Source of the DNA: M0108 sp964523415
Lineage (GTDB): Bacteria; Pseudomonadota; Gammaproteobacteria; Chromatiales; Chromatiaceae
Length of the DNA: 64,000 bases
Direction: 5' to 3'
Assembly: GCA_964523415.1 (NCBI GenBank)
Contig: CAZFZB010000002.1
Span: forward strand, 1-64,000
Part shown: piece after piece, positions 16,417 through 25,360 of the stretch
How the letters are laid out: every line of letters begins with the position of its first letter
How positions within the stretch are numbered: the stretch's first letter is position 1
The notes under the pieces: model-generated
Databases searched by the model: none
What the model saw: only the letters and a program-made list of their open reading frames with translations
Told to the model about the DNA's origin: nothing
Translations under genes and position numbers: made by a program

Positions 16417-19400
16417 ACGTCTCTACCTGGTCAATCCGCCACCCGGTCCCGGCCATCCTGTTGTTTGGTTTCCTGACCATCATTGGGATGATGAGTTTTC
16501 ACGCCCTCGGGATTCAGAATTTCCCAGACGTTGAACTACCGACCATAACCGTCACCGCGAGTTTGGAGGGGGCGGACCCGACACAGTTGGAAACCGAGGT
16601 CGGACGCAAGATCGAGGACAAAATCGCCTCCCTGGGTGGGATAGAACATATCCGCACCACCCTGAGCGATGGCAGTGCCACCATCCGGGTCGAGTTCCAA
16701 ATCGAGAAGGACACCGAGGTGGCACTTAACGAGGTCCGCAACGCCGTGGATTCTGTGCGCGCAGACCTGCCCCAGGATATGACGGACCCGGTGGTCTCCA
16801 AGGTTACCACATCCGGTTCCCCCATCGTGACCTATACCCTGACCTCGAAGCGCATGGACGAGCAGGCCCTGTCCTGGTTCGTGGACAATGAGATCTCCAA
16901 GGCACTACTGGCCGTCAAGGGTGTAGGTCAGGTGGCCCGGGTCGGCGGGGTTGACCGGGAGGTCCATGTCGATCTCGACAGTGCCCGCATGCAGGCCCTC
17001 GGGATAACGGCCGAGGAGATCTCCGCCCAGCTAAAGCGGGTTCAGCAGGACGCCTCGGGAGGGCGTGGGGATATTGGCGGCGCCGTGCAGTCAATTCGCA
17101 GCCTGGGCGCCGTGGAGACCGTGGAGGGGATCGGGGACTTGATCATCCCTCTGGCGGATGGGCGTCGGGTTCGGCTGGGGGATCTGGGTACCGTGACCGA
17201 TTCCTTTGCCGAGCGCAGTTCCAGTGCCCTGCTGGACGGAACTCCGGTGGTGGCCTTCGAGGTGACCCGCATCAGGGGTGCCAGCGAGGTGGCGGTCGCC
17301 CAGGCCGTCAAGGCGGCGGTAACACGTCTGGAGACCCTTCATCCCCAGGTTCGGATTCAGGAGGCCTTCAACCTCGTGGATCCGGTCCTTGACAACTATC
17401 AGGGTTCCATGGAACTGCTCTACGAGGGGGCACTCCTCGCCATCCTGGTGGTTTTCTGGTTCCTGCGGGATTGGCGGGCGACCCTGATCGCCGCCGTGGC
17501 CTTGCCACTATCTATCATCCCGACCTTCGCGGCCATGCTGTGGCTGGGGTTCAGCCTCAATGTTCTGACCCTGTTGGCCTTGGCCTTGGTAGTAGGCATC
17601 CTGGTGGACGATGCCATCGTCGAGATCGAGAACATAGTGCGGCACCTGCGCATGGGCAAGCCACCCCTCCAAGCCGCCATGGAGGCGGCGGACGAGATTG
17701 GGCTCGCGGTGATTGCCACCTCTCTCACCCTGGTGGCGGTCTTTCTGCCGACCGCCTTCATGGGGGGGGTACCCGGCAAGTTTTTCGTCCAGTTTGGCAT
17801 TACCGCTGCGGTCGCGGTGGTCGCCTCCCTGATGGTGGCCCGCCTGCTGACCCCCATGATGGCCGCCTATTTCCTTAAGCCGCACCCGGAAAGCCAGGGT
17901 GATAGCCTCATCATGACCAGCTATCTGGCCGCGGCGGGCTGGTGCCTGGACCACCGTAAGACCACGGCCCTGGCCGCACTCCTCTTCTTTATCGGTTCCC
18001 TGCAATTGCTTCCCCTGTTGCCCAAGGGTTTCGTTCCCGCCGCGGATCGTGGCCTGACGAGCATCAAGCTGGAACTGCCCCCGGGCAGTTCCCTGGATGA
18101 CACCCGGATGGCCGCGGAGAAGGCGCGGGGGTTGATCGCCCCCATGAAGGAGGTACTGGGTATCTTTACCGCCGTTGGCAGCACCTCGGCCCAAGGGCCT
18201 CTGGCGATCGGTGGGGCCAAGGATGTGCGCCTGGCGACCCTGACCCTCAGGCTCGTCCATCGACACGACCGTGATCGGACCCAGGCCAAGTTGGAGCGCG
18301 AAATTCGTGAACGTCTGGGCGCCTTGCCCGGCGTGAGGGTTGCCGTTGGCGCCAATCAATCTGGCGAAAAACTCCAAATATCCCTTGCCAGTGACGACGC
18401 CATCGCGCTTGCCACCACCGCCCAGGCCGTGGAGCGGGATTTGCGCAGCCTGCAAGGGGTTGGCAACGTTACCTCGGGGGCTAGCCTCCAGCGACCGGAA
18501 ATCCAGATCCGGCCAGACTTCGCCCGGGCCGCGGACCTGGGTGTGACTACCTCTGCCTTGGCGGGAACGGTGCGGGTTGCCACCTCGGGTGATTTCCGGG
18601 TCAATCTGCCCAAGCTCAATCTCCCTCAACGTCAGGTTCCCATCAGGGTCCGGTTGGATCGAGCAACGCGTATGGACCTGGATGCCATTTCTCAGTTGCG
18701 CGTCCCCGCCAAGGCGGGTTCGGTACCCCTGGCCGCCGTTGCCAGCCTGAGTCTGGGGAGCGGGCCGGCTCAGATCGACCGAGTAGATCGGATGCGCAAC
18801 GTCAGTATCGACGTGGAATTGGGAGGGCGCCAACTCGGCGCCGTGCTGGCGGAGGCCAATGCCCTACCGGCGCTCAGGAACCTGCCACCCACGGTGAACC
18901 GGGTCGAGCAAGGGGATGCCCAACGCATGGCCGAGCTATTTGCCTCCTTTGGCACCGCCATGCTTATCGGCGTCCTCTGTATCTATGCGGTGCTGGTCCT
19001 GCTCTTCCATGACTTCCTGCAGCCCTTTACCATCCTGGCCGCCCTCCCCCTATCCCTCGGAGGGGCCTTTCTGGCACTTCTACTGACCCATAACAGCTTT
19101 TCCATGCCCTCCATCATTGGTGTCCTCATGTTAATGGGCATTGTCACTAAGAACTCCATCCTACTGGTGGAATATGCCATCGTTGCCCGCCGGGAGCAGG
19201 GAATGGAGCGCCGTCATGCCATCCTGGATGCCGGCCACAAACGCGCCCGTCCCATCGTCATGACTACCATCGCCATGGGTGCCGGCATGTTGCCGGTGGC
19301 ACTGGGACTAGGCGCCGAACCCAGTTTCCGTTCCCCCATGGCCATCGCCGTCATCGGTGGGCTCATTACCTCGACCTTCCTCAGCCTCCTCGTCATACCC

Positions 19401-19505
19401 GTGGTCTTTACCTATGTCGATGATCTACTTCGACTGTTGAAGCGATTGGTTTCGCGCCTGCATGAGCAGCCGGATCCAAGTTCGCTTGAGGTGTCGCGGC
19501 CTTGA
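16413..19505 (+). CDS. RND-family efflux pump (HAE1-type)
   Basis: A 1030-residue inner-membrane RND transporter. TM1 is followed by the periplasmic start NFPDVELPTITVTASLEGADP; TM4 carries the proton-relay pair in GILVDDAIVEIENIVRH (two adjacent Asp, near residue 399). A second large periplasmic domain precedes TMs 8-12, with MGIVTKNSILLVEYA near TM10. The layout fits multidrug or lipid-type RND pumps of the HAE1/MdtB group, and the length is as usual. It is translationally coupled to the adaptor (ATGA overlap). Substrate unknown. Confidence 0.92.
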   Translation: MNVSTWSIRHPVPAILLFGFLTIIGMMSFHALGIQNFPDVELPTITVTASLEGADPTQLETEVGRKIEDKIASLGGIEHIRTTLSDGSATIRVEFQIEKDTEVALNEVRNAVDSVRADLPQDMTDPVVSKVTTSGSPIVTYTLTSKRMDEQALSWFVDNEISKALLAVKGVGQVARVGGVDREVHVDLDSARMQALGITAEEISAQLKRVQQDASGGRGDIGGAVQSIRSLGAVETVEGIGDLIIPLADGRRVRLGDLGTVTDSFAERSSSALLDGTPVVAFEVTRIRGASEVAVAQAVKAAVTRLETLHPQVRIQEAFNLVDPVLDNYQGSMELLYEGALLAILVVFWFLRDWRATLIAAVALPLSIIPTFAAMLWLGFSLNVLTLLALALVVGILVDDAIVEIENIVRHLRMGKPPLQAAMEAADEIGLAVIATSLTLVAVFLPTAFMGGVPGKFFVQFGITAAVAVVASLMVARLLTPMMAAYFLKPHPESQGDSLIMTSYLAAAGWCLDHRKTTALAALLFFIGSLQLLPLLPKGFVPAADRGLTSIKLELPPGSSLDDTRMAAEKARGLIAPMKEVLGIFTAVGSTSAQGPLAIGGAKDVRLATLTLRLVHRHDRDRTQAKLEREIRERLGALPGVRVAVGANQSGEKLQISLASDDAIALATTAQAVERDLRSLQGVGNVTSGASLQRPEIQIRPDFARAADLGVTTSALAGTVRVATSGDFRVNLPKLNLPQRQVPIRVRLDRATRMDLDAISQLRVPAKAGSVPLAAVASLSLGSGPAQIDRVDRMRNVSIDVELGGRQLGAVLAEANALPALRNLPPTVNRVEQGDAQRMAELFASFGTAMLIGVLCIYAVLVLLFHDFLQPFTILAALPLSLGGAFLALLLTHNSFSMPSIIGVLMLMGIVTKNSILLVEYAIVARREQGMERRHAILDAGHKRARPIVMTTIAMGAGMLPVALGLGAEPSFRSPMAIAVIGGLITSTFLSLLVIPVVFTYVDDLLRLLKRLVSRLHEQPDPSSLEVSRP

Positions 19506-19736
19506 CCAGGAGTAGGGGGGGTTCCGAGCTGCCTGTCCCTCCGGTGGTCGCCACCCCCTGTTTCCAGGGATACAATCGGCGCTCGTTTAGAGCCCTAGGC
19601 GACACCTGGACCCTAATGACCAGCCAGACGCCGCTGGGAACCCGGATATGTCGTCCAGGGTGACCCTGAAATTCAGATGCCCGGGCAGGTGCTCACAAGC
19701 CATGAGCCAGGTCCTGGACCTTAGACTACCTAGCTA

Positions 19737-21251
19737 ATGCGGAATCCAATGAACAACCCGGATCAAACCCTCGACGAAAACAAGCTCATCGCCCAGCGCC
19801 GGGAGAAGCTGAACGCCCTGCGCGCAAAGGGTATTGCCTTCCCCAACGATTTCCGTCGCGATGGCTTGGCGGGGGAACTGCTTGACAAGTATGGTAACCG
19901 GGAACCCCAGGATCTGGAGGCCCTGGGCCCGCGGGTCAGGGTCGCGGGCCGGCTCATGAGCCGACGCGTCATGGGTAAGGCCAGCTTCGTGCATCTCCAG
20001 GATATGTCCGGCCAAATTCAGTTGTTTGTCCAGCGCGACCACCTCGGGGATGAGGATTACGCCTGGTTCAAACGTGATCTGGATCTAGGAGATATCCTGG
20101 GCGCTGAGGGGGTGCTCTTCAAGACCAAGACCGGAGAACTGTCGATTCGTGTCGAGACCCTCCGCCTTCTCACCAAGGCCCTTCGCCCCTTGCCGGAGAA
20201 GTTCCATGGCCTGACTCATCAGGAAGGTAAGTACCGGCAACGCTATCTGGACTTGATCACGAACGAGGGGGCCCGCAGGACCTTCCGTGCCCGCACCCGC
20301 ATCATCCAGTACCTGCGAGATTTTCTGGATCGCCAAGGCTATCTGGAGGTGGAGACGCCCATGATGCAGGTGATCCCCGGCGGCGCGGCGGCACGGCCCT
20401 TTGTCACCCACCACCACGCCCTGGATATGCGGCTGTTCCTGCGTATTGCCCCAGAACTCTATCTCAAGCGTCTGGTGGTGGGGGGGTTCGAAAAGGTCTA
20501 TGAGATCAACCGTAACTTCCGCAACGAGGGGCTCTCTACCCGCCACAATCCTGAATTCACCATGGTCGAGTTCTACGAGGCCTACGCGGACTACCGGGAT
20601 TTGATGGATTTGACCGAGGACCTGCTCCGGGGTATGGCCCAAGAGGTTACGGGCTCGACCCAAGTCCAGTACCAGGGCGAGACCTATGACTTTGGCCGGC
20701 CCTTCACCCGTATGACGGTGCGCGAAGCCATCCTGCGCTATGGCGAGGGAATAGCCCCCGAGGATATCGATAGCCTGGCATCCGCAAGTGTCTTGGCCAA
20801 GCGGCTCGGTTTGAGCCTCAAGCCGTCTTGGGGGTTGGGCAAGGTACAAATGGAGATCTTCGATCGGGTTGCCGAGCACCAGCTCAAGGATCCAACCTTT
20901 ATCACCCAGTACCCGACGGAGGTCTCACCCCTGGCCCGCCGCAATGACCACAACCCCTTTGTGACCGACCGCTTTGAGTTTTACGTCGGCGGTCGCGAAC
21001 TGGCCAATGGTTTCTCAGAGCTGAATGACGCCGAGGACCAGGCCGAGCGGTTCATGAAGCAGGTAGAGGAAAAGGACGCTGGTGACGAGGAGGCCATGCA
21101 CTTCGACGCCGACTATATCCGGGCCCTGGAACATGGCATGCCTCCAACCGCCGGCGAGGGTATTGGCATTGACCGCTTAGTTATGCTCTTCACGGATTCA
21201 GCCTCGATCCGCGACGTCCTGCTGTTCCCGCACCTGAGGCCCGAGGATTGA
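19737..21251 (+). CDS. lysS: Lysyl-tRNA synthetase, class II
   Basis: A 504-residue class II lysyl-tRNA synthetase. The N-terminal OB-fold anticodon-binding domain contains RREKLNALRAKGIAFPNDFR and MGKASFVHLQD; the catalytic domain carries motif 2 (FRNEGLSTRHNPEFTMVEF) and motif 3 (GIGIDRLVMLFTD). It charges tRNA-Lys. ATG 19737 gives the longest form; ATG 19749 (MNNPDQTLDENK) has GGAA just upstream and may be the true start. The region 19506-19736 between the RND gene and this one holds no gene; it should contain its own promoter, since the usual prfB linkage is interrupted. Confidence 0.96.
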   Translation: MRNPMNNPDQTLDENKLIAQRREKLNALRAKGIAFPNDFRRDGLAGELLDKYGNREPQDLEALGPRVRVAGRLMSRRVMGKASFVHLQDMSGQIQLFVQRDHLGDEDYAWFKRDLDLGDILGAEGVLFKTKTGELSIRVETLRLLTKALRPLPEKFHGLTHQEGKYRQRYLDLITNEGARRTFRARTRIIQYLRDFLDRQGYLEVETPMMQVIPGGAAARPFVTHHHALDMRLFLRIAPELYLKRLVVGGFEKVYEINRNFRNEGLSTRHNPEFTMVEFYEAYADYRDLMDLTEDLLRGMAQEVTGSTQVQYQGETYDFGRPFTRMTVREAILRYGEGIAPEDIDSLASASVLAKRLGLSLKPSWGLGKVQMEIFDRVAEHQLKDPTFITQYPTEVSPLARRNDHNPFVTDRFEFYVGGRELANGFSELNDAEDQAERFMKQVEEKDAGDEEAMHFDADYIRALEHGMPPTAGEGIGIDRLVMLFTDSASIRDVLLFPHLRPED

Positions 21252-21293
21252 GGTCACCGTAAGCTCTAGGGCCTGTCCGCCATCTCCAGTCGT

Positions 21294-21377
21294 CCCGGAA
21301 GGAAATCCGGGCCCCCTGGCGATACCTTGGATCCAACCTGAGGGCGCTGGCGTGGCGCGCCACCCTGCCGGGTGGCG
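21294..21377. terminator. Hairpins between convergent lysS and the DUF4139 gene
   Basis: CCCGGA-AGGAAA-TCCGGG (21294-21311) and CGCCACCC-TGCC-GGGTGGCG (21358-21377) are perfect stems in the 133-bp space between two genes that end facing each other. Neither has a T-run. They probably terminate or protect transcripts from both sides. Confidence 0.45.
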
Positions 21378-21384
21378 GCTGACA

Positions 21385-22830
21385 TCAATATCGCACCCGC
21401 ACCCGGTAGGTGAGAATCGTCTCGCCCTCGGCGGGGATCTGGATCTCCCACTCGGCCAGGTTGGCGCTGACTTTTTTGTGCGCCTGGCTGGTATCCAGCA
21501 TCTTCCACTCGCCGGGAATGGGTTCCCGGACCTTGACCGTGACGGCCTCCGGCTTGGCGTTGCGAAGACGAATACGAAACGCGGACTCGAATTGGTACTG
21601 ACCGGGCCCCATACCCGAGAGCTTGACGAAGTCGGTCTGAGTCTTGTCAGCGGTTACGTCAAAGGCCTCGCCGAGTTTGAGACGCAAGGTCTCGTTTTTC
21701 GGGGTGTGGTCGATGCGATCCTCGCCCACGAACTGGGCCTTGCCCTGGGAATCCTTCTTATAGATGCGGATGATCCCCTTGGGAAGGGGCAGGCCCAGGT
21801 TGGCCTCCTCACGGTTATCGATTTCCAAAAAAACGCTGGCCTTGAGCTTGGCACCGATCTCCCGTTGTTGTGCGCGGTAATAATAGTCACTGCCATTGAA
21901 GATGAGTTCCTTCCTTACCGGTATCCCCTGGCCCGCCAGCAGGGCGACCTGCTTTGACTGGTTGTCTGCGATGGTGGTGGGTCGCGCCAGGCTGTAGAGA
22001 TGGTATTCAAACAGGGCCTCTTCCTCCATCATGGGGGCCGCGGCCGCCATCATGCGCATCGCTTCCTTCTGCATGGCCGGGCTGGGCATGTCCCGCACCC
22101 GATTGACATCGCCTGTGACGAGCTGGAGCTGGGCGTTCCGGTAGGGGGTGCCGCTGGTATTGTTGAGCGTGACCCAGCCCGTGAGGTCGAGTCGGCTGTC
22201 GTCGTCGGCAAGTTCACCGACATAGTCAGCCTTCCAGGACAGGCCGGCCGTGAGGTAGGACAACTCCACTTCCTGGGGGCCGGCTAGGCCATTTTCCAGC
22301 TTCATGACAAGGGTTGGACGGTCGCGCAAGTTGGGGGGCAATTCGCGATAAACGATACGCCCGGGCAACCCGGTTTCGATGCGCTCGCCGATACGTAGGA
22401 TGGTGCCCTCGGCGGCGGAGAGTACCAGGGCCTCCTCCTCGGTTTCCTCGCCAGTGGTGGGATGAACCTTGATAATCCCGACGGGGCGACCGACGTACTT
22501 CTCCAGCAACTTGTTGGGGGTGAGTAGGTCGAAATCGAAATTCTGCTCGATGACCTTGATGGTGGCACCCTCCGTAAGACCCCGCAGCAGGGCCGTCTCC
22601 GGTTGAATGCGGGCGCTGACATCGCGGAAGGCCAGGTTCAGCCCACCTACCGGCAGTTCGAGTCGGCGGCGATCCTTCACCAAGGCCAGGTCCTGGTTGT
22701 AGATGGTCACCGCCACCCCGGTTTGGTCTTCCAGGATGCTGCGTTGTTCATCGGTGGGATTGGCCATGATGGTGGGACTCCAAACCAGGGCTTGCAGGAG
22801 GCAGAGAGGGGTGATGGGGAAAATGTTCAT
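21385..22830 (-). CDS. DUF4139 domain protein, exported
   Basis: A 481-residue protein with an N-terminal signal (MNIFPITPLCLLQALVWSP, cleavage probably after MANA-like MAN). The middle (LSYLTAGLSWKADYVGEL and LTGWVTLNNTSGTPYRNAQLQLVTGDV) is the signature of the DUF4139 beta-rich family, followed by a C-terminal beta domain ending in EGETILTYRVRVRY. A Met/Ala-rich loop (AMQKEAMRMMAAAAPMMEEEA, near residue 250) separates two beta regions. Members are envelope-located and of unknown biochemical role. It is a single gene with no obvious operon partner; the 267 bp upstream hold no other gene. Confidence 0.8.
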   Translation of the reverse strand: MNIFPITPLCLLQALVWSPTIMANPTDEQRSILEDQTGVAVTIYNQDLALVKDRRRLELPVGGLNLAFRDVSARIQPETALLRGLTEGATIKVIEQNFDFDLLTPNKLLEKYVGRPVGIIKVHPTTGEETEEEALVLSAAEGTILRIGERIETGLPGRIVYRELPPNLRDRPTLVMKLENGLAGPQEVELSYLTAGLSWKADYVGELADDDSRLDLTGWVTLNNTSGTPYRNAQLQLVTGDVNRVRDMPSPAMQKEAMRMMAAAAPMMEEEALFEYHLYSLARPTTIADNQSKQVALLAGQGIPVRKELIFNGSDYYYRAQQREIGAKLKASVFLEIDNREEANLGLPLPKGIIRIYKKDSQGKAQFVGEDRIDHTPKNETLRLKLGEAFDVTADKTQTDFVKLSGMGPGQYQFESAFRIRLRNAKPEAVTVKVREPIPGEWKMLDTSQAHKKVSANLAEWEIQIPAEGETILTYRVRVRY

Positions 22831-23097
22831 GGTATCTCCAGGTCGAGGCCCGGCGGGGCGAGATAAGTAAAGCCTAGCCTAACCAGCACCTGGGAGCGAG
22901 GGATTGGGTAGCAGATCCATCGGCCGTAATTTGACAAGGGCCAGCCTCAGGGCAGGCCAGGGTGCGATACCGGTTGGTCCGAACCCAGGCCTGCCGACTG
23001 GCGCCTCCCCTCAAGCCGGGTTGGGGGCATAGCATGCCTGCCCGTTGAGCTGGCGAGGGCCAGTTAAGGGAACGGAAAAGGGGGACTCGATGGGGTC

Positions 23098-24216
23098 TCA
23101 GCCCCGTGCCGTCTCAGATCTCAGTACCCTGAGGATGCGCCCCGCCGCTTGGCCATCCCCATAGGGCGAGACCCCGCGTGCCATGGAACGGTAGTAGTCA
23201 GGATCATCCAGCAACCGCTGGGCCTCTCCGACGATCCGCTCGCGCACGGGGCCGACCAGCTTCACGACCCCGGCGTCAACGGCCTCCGGCCGTTCGGTTT
23301 CATGGCGCAACACCAGCACGGGCTTGGCCAGTGCCGGGGCCTCCTCTTGGACACCGCCTGAGTCACTCAATATCAGGTAAGACCTCTGCATGGCCCCGAC
23401 GAAGGGTAGATAGTCCAGGGGGGGGCAGAGAAGGATGCCCGGACGGTTTGCCAGTAATTCCTCGGCCACGTCACGGACGTTGGGGTTGGGATGGACGGGA
23501 TAGAGCACCTGGATATCAGGGTTGTCCTCCGTTAACTGGCGGATAGCCTCGCAGATCTCCCGGAAGGGGGCCCCGAAATTCTCCCTGCGGTGGGCGGTGA
23601 CCAGGATCAGTCGCTTGGCTGGATCGATCGGAACCCCTATCTCGGGCCGGCGGTCGCTCACGCTCAGCAAGGCGTCGATTACGGTATTACCCGTGACCAG
23701 GATAGTCGCGGGGTCAAAGCCCTCGCGAAGCAGATTCTGGCGGGAACTCTCCGTGGGTGCGAAATGCCAACGGGCCAGTCGCCCAGCCACGACCCTGTTC
23801 ATCTCCTCCGGGAAGGGATTGGTCAGATCCCCGGTTCGCAGCCCCGCTTCGATATGACCGAAGGGGATCTTGCGGTAATAGCAGGCCAAGGCTACGGTCA
23901 TGACGGTAGTGGTGTCGCCCTGGGCAAGCACAATGTCCGGGTCTTCTCGGGCCAGGGCCTCGTCGAGGGCGACCAGTAGTCGGGCGGTTAGCGCGGAAAG
24001 GGCCTGGTTGGGGCGCATGATGTCCAGGTCCAGGTCCGGTCTGATGCCGAAGACCTCCAGAACCTGATCCAGCATTTCCCGGTGTTGGGCCGTGGCGAGA
24101 ACCCGGGACTCGAAGACCGGGTCCCGGGCCAGGGCCCGGATCACCGGGGCCATCTTGATGGCCTCGGGACGGGTGCCGACGATGGAAAGGACGCGGGTCT
24201 TGGAGCGATGGGGCAT
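23098..24216 (-). CDS. wecB: UDP-N-acetylglucosamine 2-epimerase (non-hydrolysing)
   Basis: A 372-residue enzyme that interconverts UDP-GlcNAc and UDP-ManNAc, feeding ManNAc-containing surface glycans. Family marks run through the sequence: VGTRPEAIKMAPVI at the start, AQGDTTTVMTVALACYY, FGHIEAGLRTGDLTNPFPEE, TAHRRENFG and SDSGGVQEEAPALAKPVLVLR with the UDP-binding residues. Full length. It is a single gene here; the glycan genes that would use ManNAc are not in its immediate vicinity, although a WbpE-type aminotransferase occurs 27 kb away. Confidence 0.93.
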   Translation of the reverse strand: MPHRSKTRVLSIVGTRPEAIKMAPVIRALARDPVFESRVLATAQHREMLDQVLEVFGIRPDLDLDIMRPNQALSALTARLLVALDEALAREDPDIVLAQGDTTTVMTVALACYYRKIPFGHIEAGLRTGDLTNPFPEEMNRVVAGRLARWHFAPTESSRQNLLREGFDPATILVTGNTVIDALLSVSDRRPEIGVPIDPAKRLILVTAHRRENFGAPFREICEAIRQLTEDNPDIQVLYPVHPNPNVRDVAEELLANRPGILLCPPLDYLPFVGAMQRSYLILSDSGGVQEEAPALAKPVLVLRHETERPEAVDAGVVKLVGPVRERIVGEAQRLLDDPDYYRSMARGVSPYGDGQAAGRILRVLRSETARG

Positions 24217-24355
24217 TTTGGCAGGGGGTAATAAAGGGGTTATCTGGACCGAAAAGGCATCCAGGGTGCGCGGAGGTCCTCGGCCTTCATGACTAGGCCT
24301 CGGGGAAGGGCTCGATCCCGGGGGTAGGCGGAGCCCTGGCCGGGACGGGAACTCA

Positions 24356-25126
24356 TTAGGGCTTGTTCATCTCCAGAACTATCATGGGCCGCCGTTTGGG
24401 GCCATTTTCGTCGAATCCGGGTGCGACGACGCGGATGGTTCGAGAAGGTCCTCGCAGGGAGGGCAGGTTGAGGTCAAGGTAGCGGGCGAGGAGTTGACTG
24501 GCCTGGTTGCTCTTAAGCTTGCGTAGTTGACGGACCTTGGCGAGGGCCTCGTCCGTAGGTTTGGTGCCCCCATTACGGCGATAATGGCGAATGACCGCCT
24601 CGGTATAGGAAAGGGTTTCGGCGTAGGTAACCATGCTGCCCGTCCGATCCACCACGCCCTCCCCGGCGTTATAGGCCATGATGACCCTCCCGTAGTCGTT
24701 CTTGTATTTTCCTAACAGGCGTTTGAGGTGGCGGGTTCCCGTGTCAAGGTTTATCTCGGGGTCGAAAAGCTTTTCCCGTTCGGAAACCCCATAATCGGCA
24801 CCCGTGCCCGGCATGATTTGCATGAGTCCAAGGGCGCCAACGCGTGATACGGCCTGGGTGTCATAGGCCGATTCGGCAGCTACCACGGCCTTGACCAAGG
24901 CTAACTCAACCCCATGACGTTTGGCCGCCGCTTCGACCAGGGCGTCGATCTTTGCCCGGTCTGGCGTTGGCTTTGGTTCCTTGTTCGACTCCTCCACCAC
25001 CTGGGAAGGAGGGGTGGCTGCAGGTTCGGACTTATTAGCAACCGCGGACTCCTGAAGATTGGCGAACCCGAAGCCCGGCCAGAGCAAGATGAGGCAGAAC
25101 CAGTAAAGGGGCATCTGTGATGACAT
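24356..25126 (-). CDS. Lytic transglycosylase (SLT domain), exported
   Basis: A 256-residue peptidoglycan lyase. A signal peptide (MSSQMPLYWFCLILLWPGFGFA) is followed by a linker rich in Glu, Lys and Pro and then the SLT domain from residue 70. The catalytic glutamate is in VVAAESAYDTQAVS, followed by GALGLMQIMPGTGADYGV and the substrate-groove motif VIMAYNAGEGVVDR. It cleaves the MurNAc-GlcNAc bond with formation of 1,6-anhydroMurNAc. The C-terminal 80 residues have no recognised domain. It begins 234 bp from the divergent sensor-channel gene at 25361. Confidence 0.88.
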   Translation of the reverse strand: MSSQMPLYWFCLILLWPGFGFANLQESAVANKSEPAATPPSQVVEESNKEPKPTPDRAKIDALVEAAAKRHGVELALVKAVVAAESAYDTQAVSRVGALGLMQIMPGTGADYGVSEREKLFDPEINLDTGTRHLKRLLGKYKNDYGRVIMAYNAGEGVVDRTGSMVTYAETLSYTEAVIRHYRRNGGTKPTDEALAKVRQLRKLKSNQASQLLARYLDLNLPSLRGPSRTIRVVAPGFDENGPKRRPMIVLEMNKP

Positions 25127-25360
25127 GGAGACTCAATCTGACTCAAGTAATTTATATTTTACCCTGACCAGGACTATTCCTGGCAAGGACACCGCTCCCT
25201 TCCACCTCAGAACAGGAGCCCTGCAGGCGGCAGGCTAAATTGGGTTGACATAAGAGCCTTCTCCTCAGGTCGCGCATTGGCGACAAACGACCAATGGTGG
25301 GCATAGAATGTCTGGGGGATTTCCCGATTCTTCCTCTCTTGCCCTGCTTGGTATGACTGC

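Noticed and set aside
17508..18833. Long leftward frame (441 codons) antisense to the RND pump
   Set aside because: The rightward RND protein is intact and conserved; the antisense reading is Gly/Gln/His-rich with no family.
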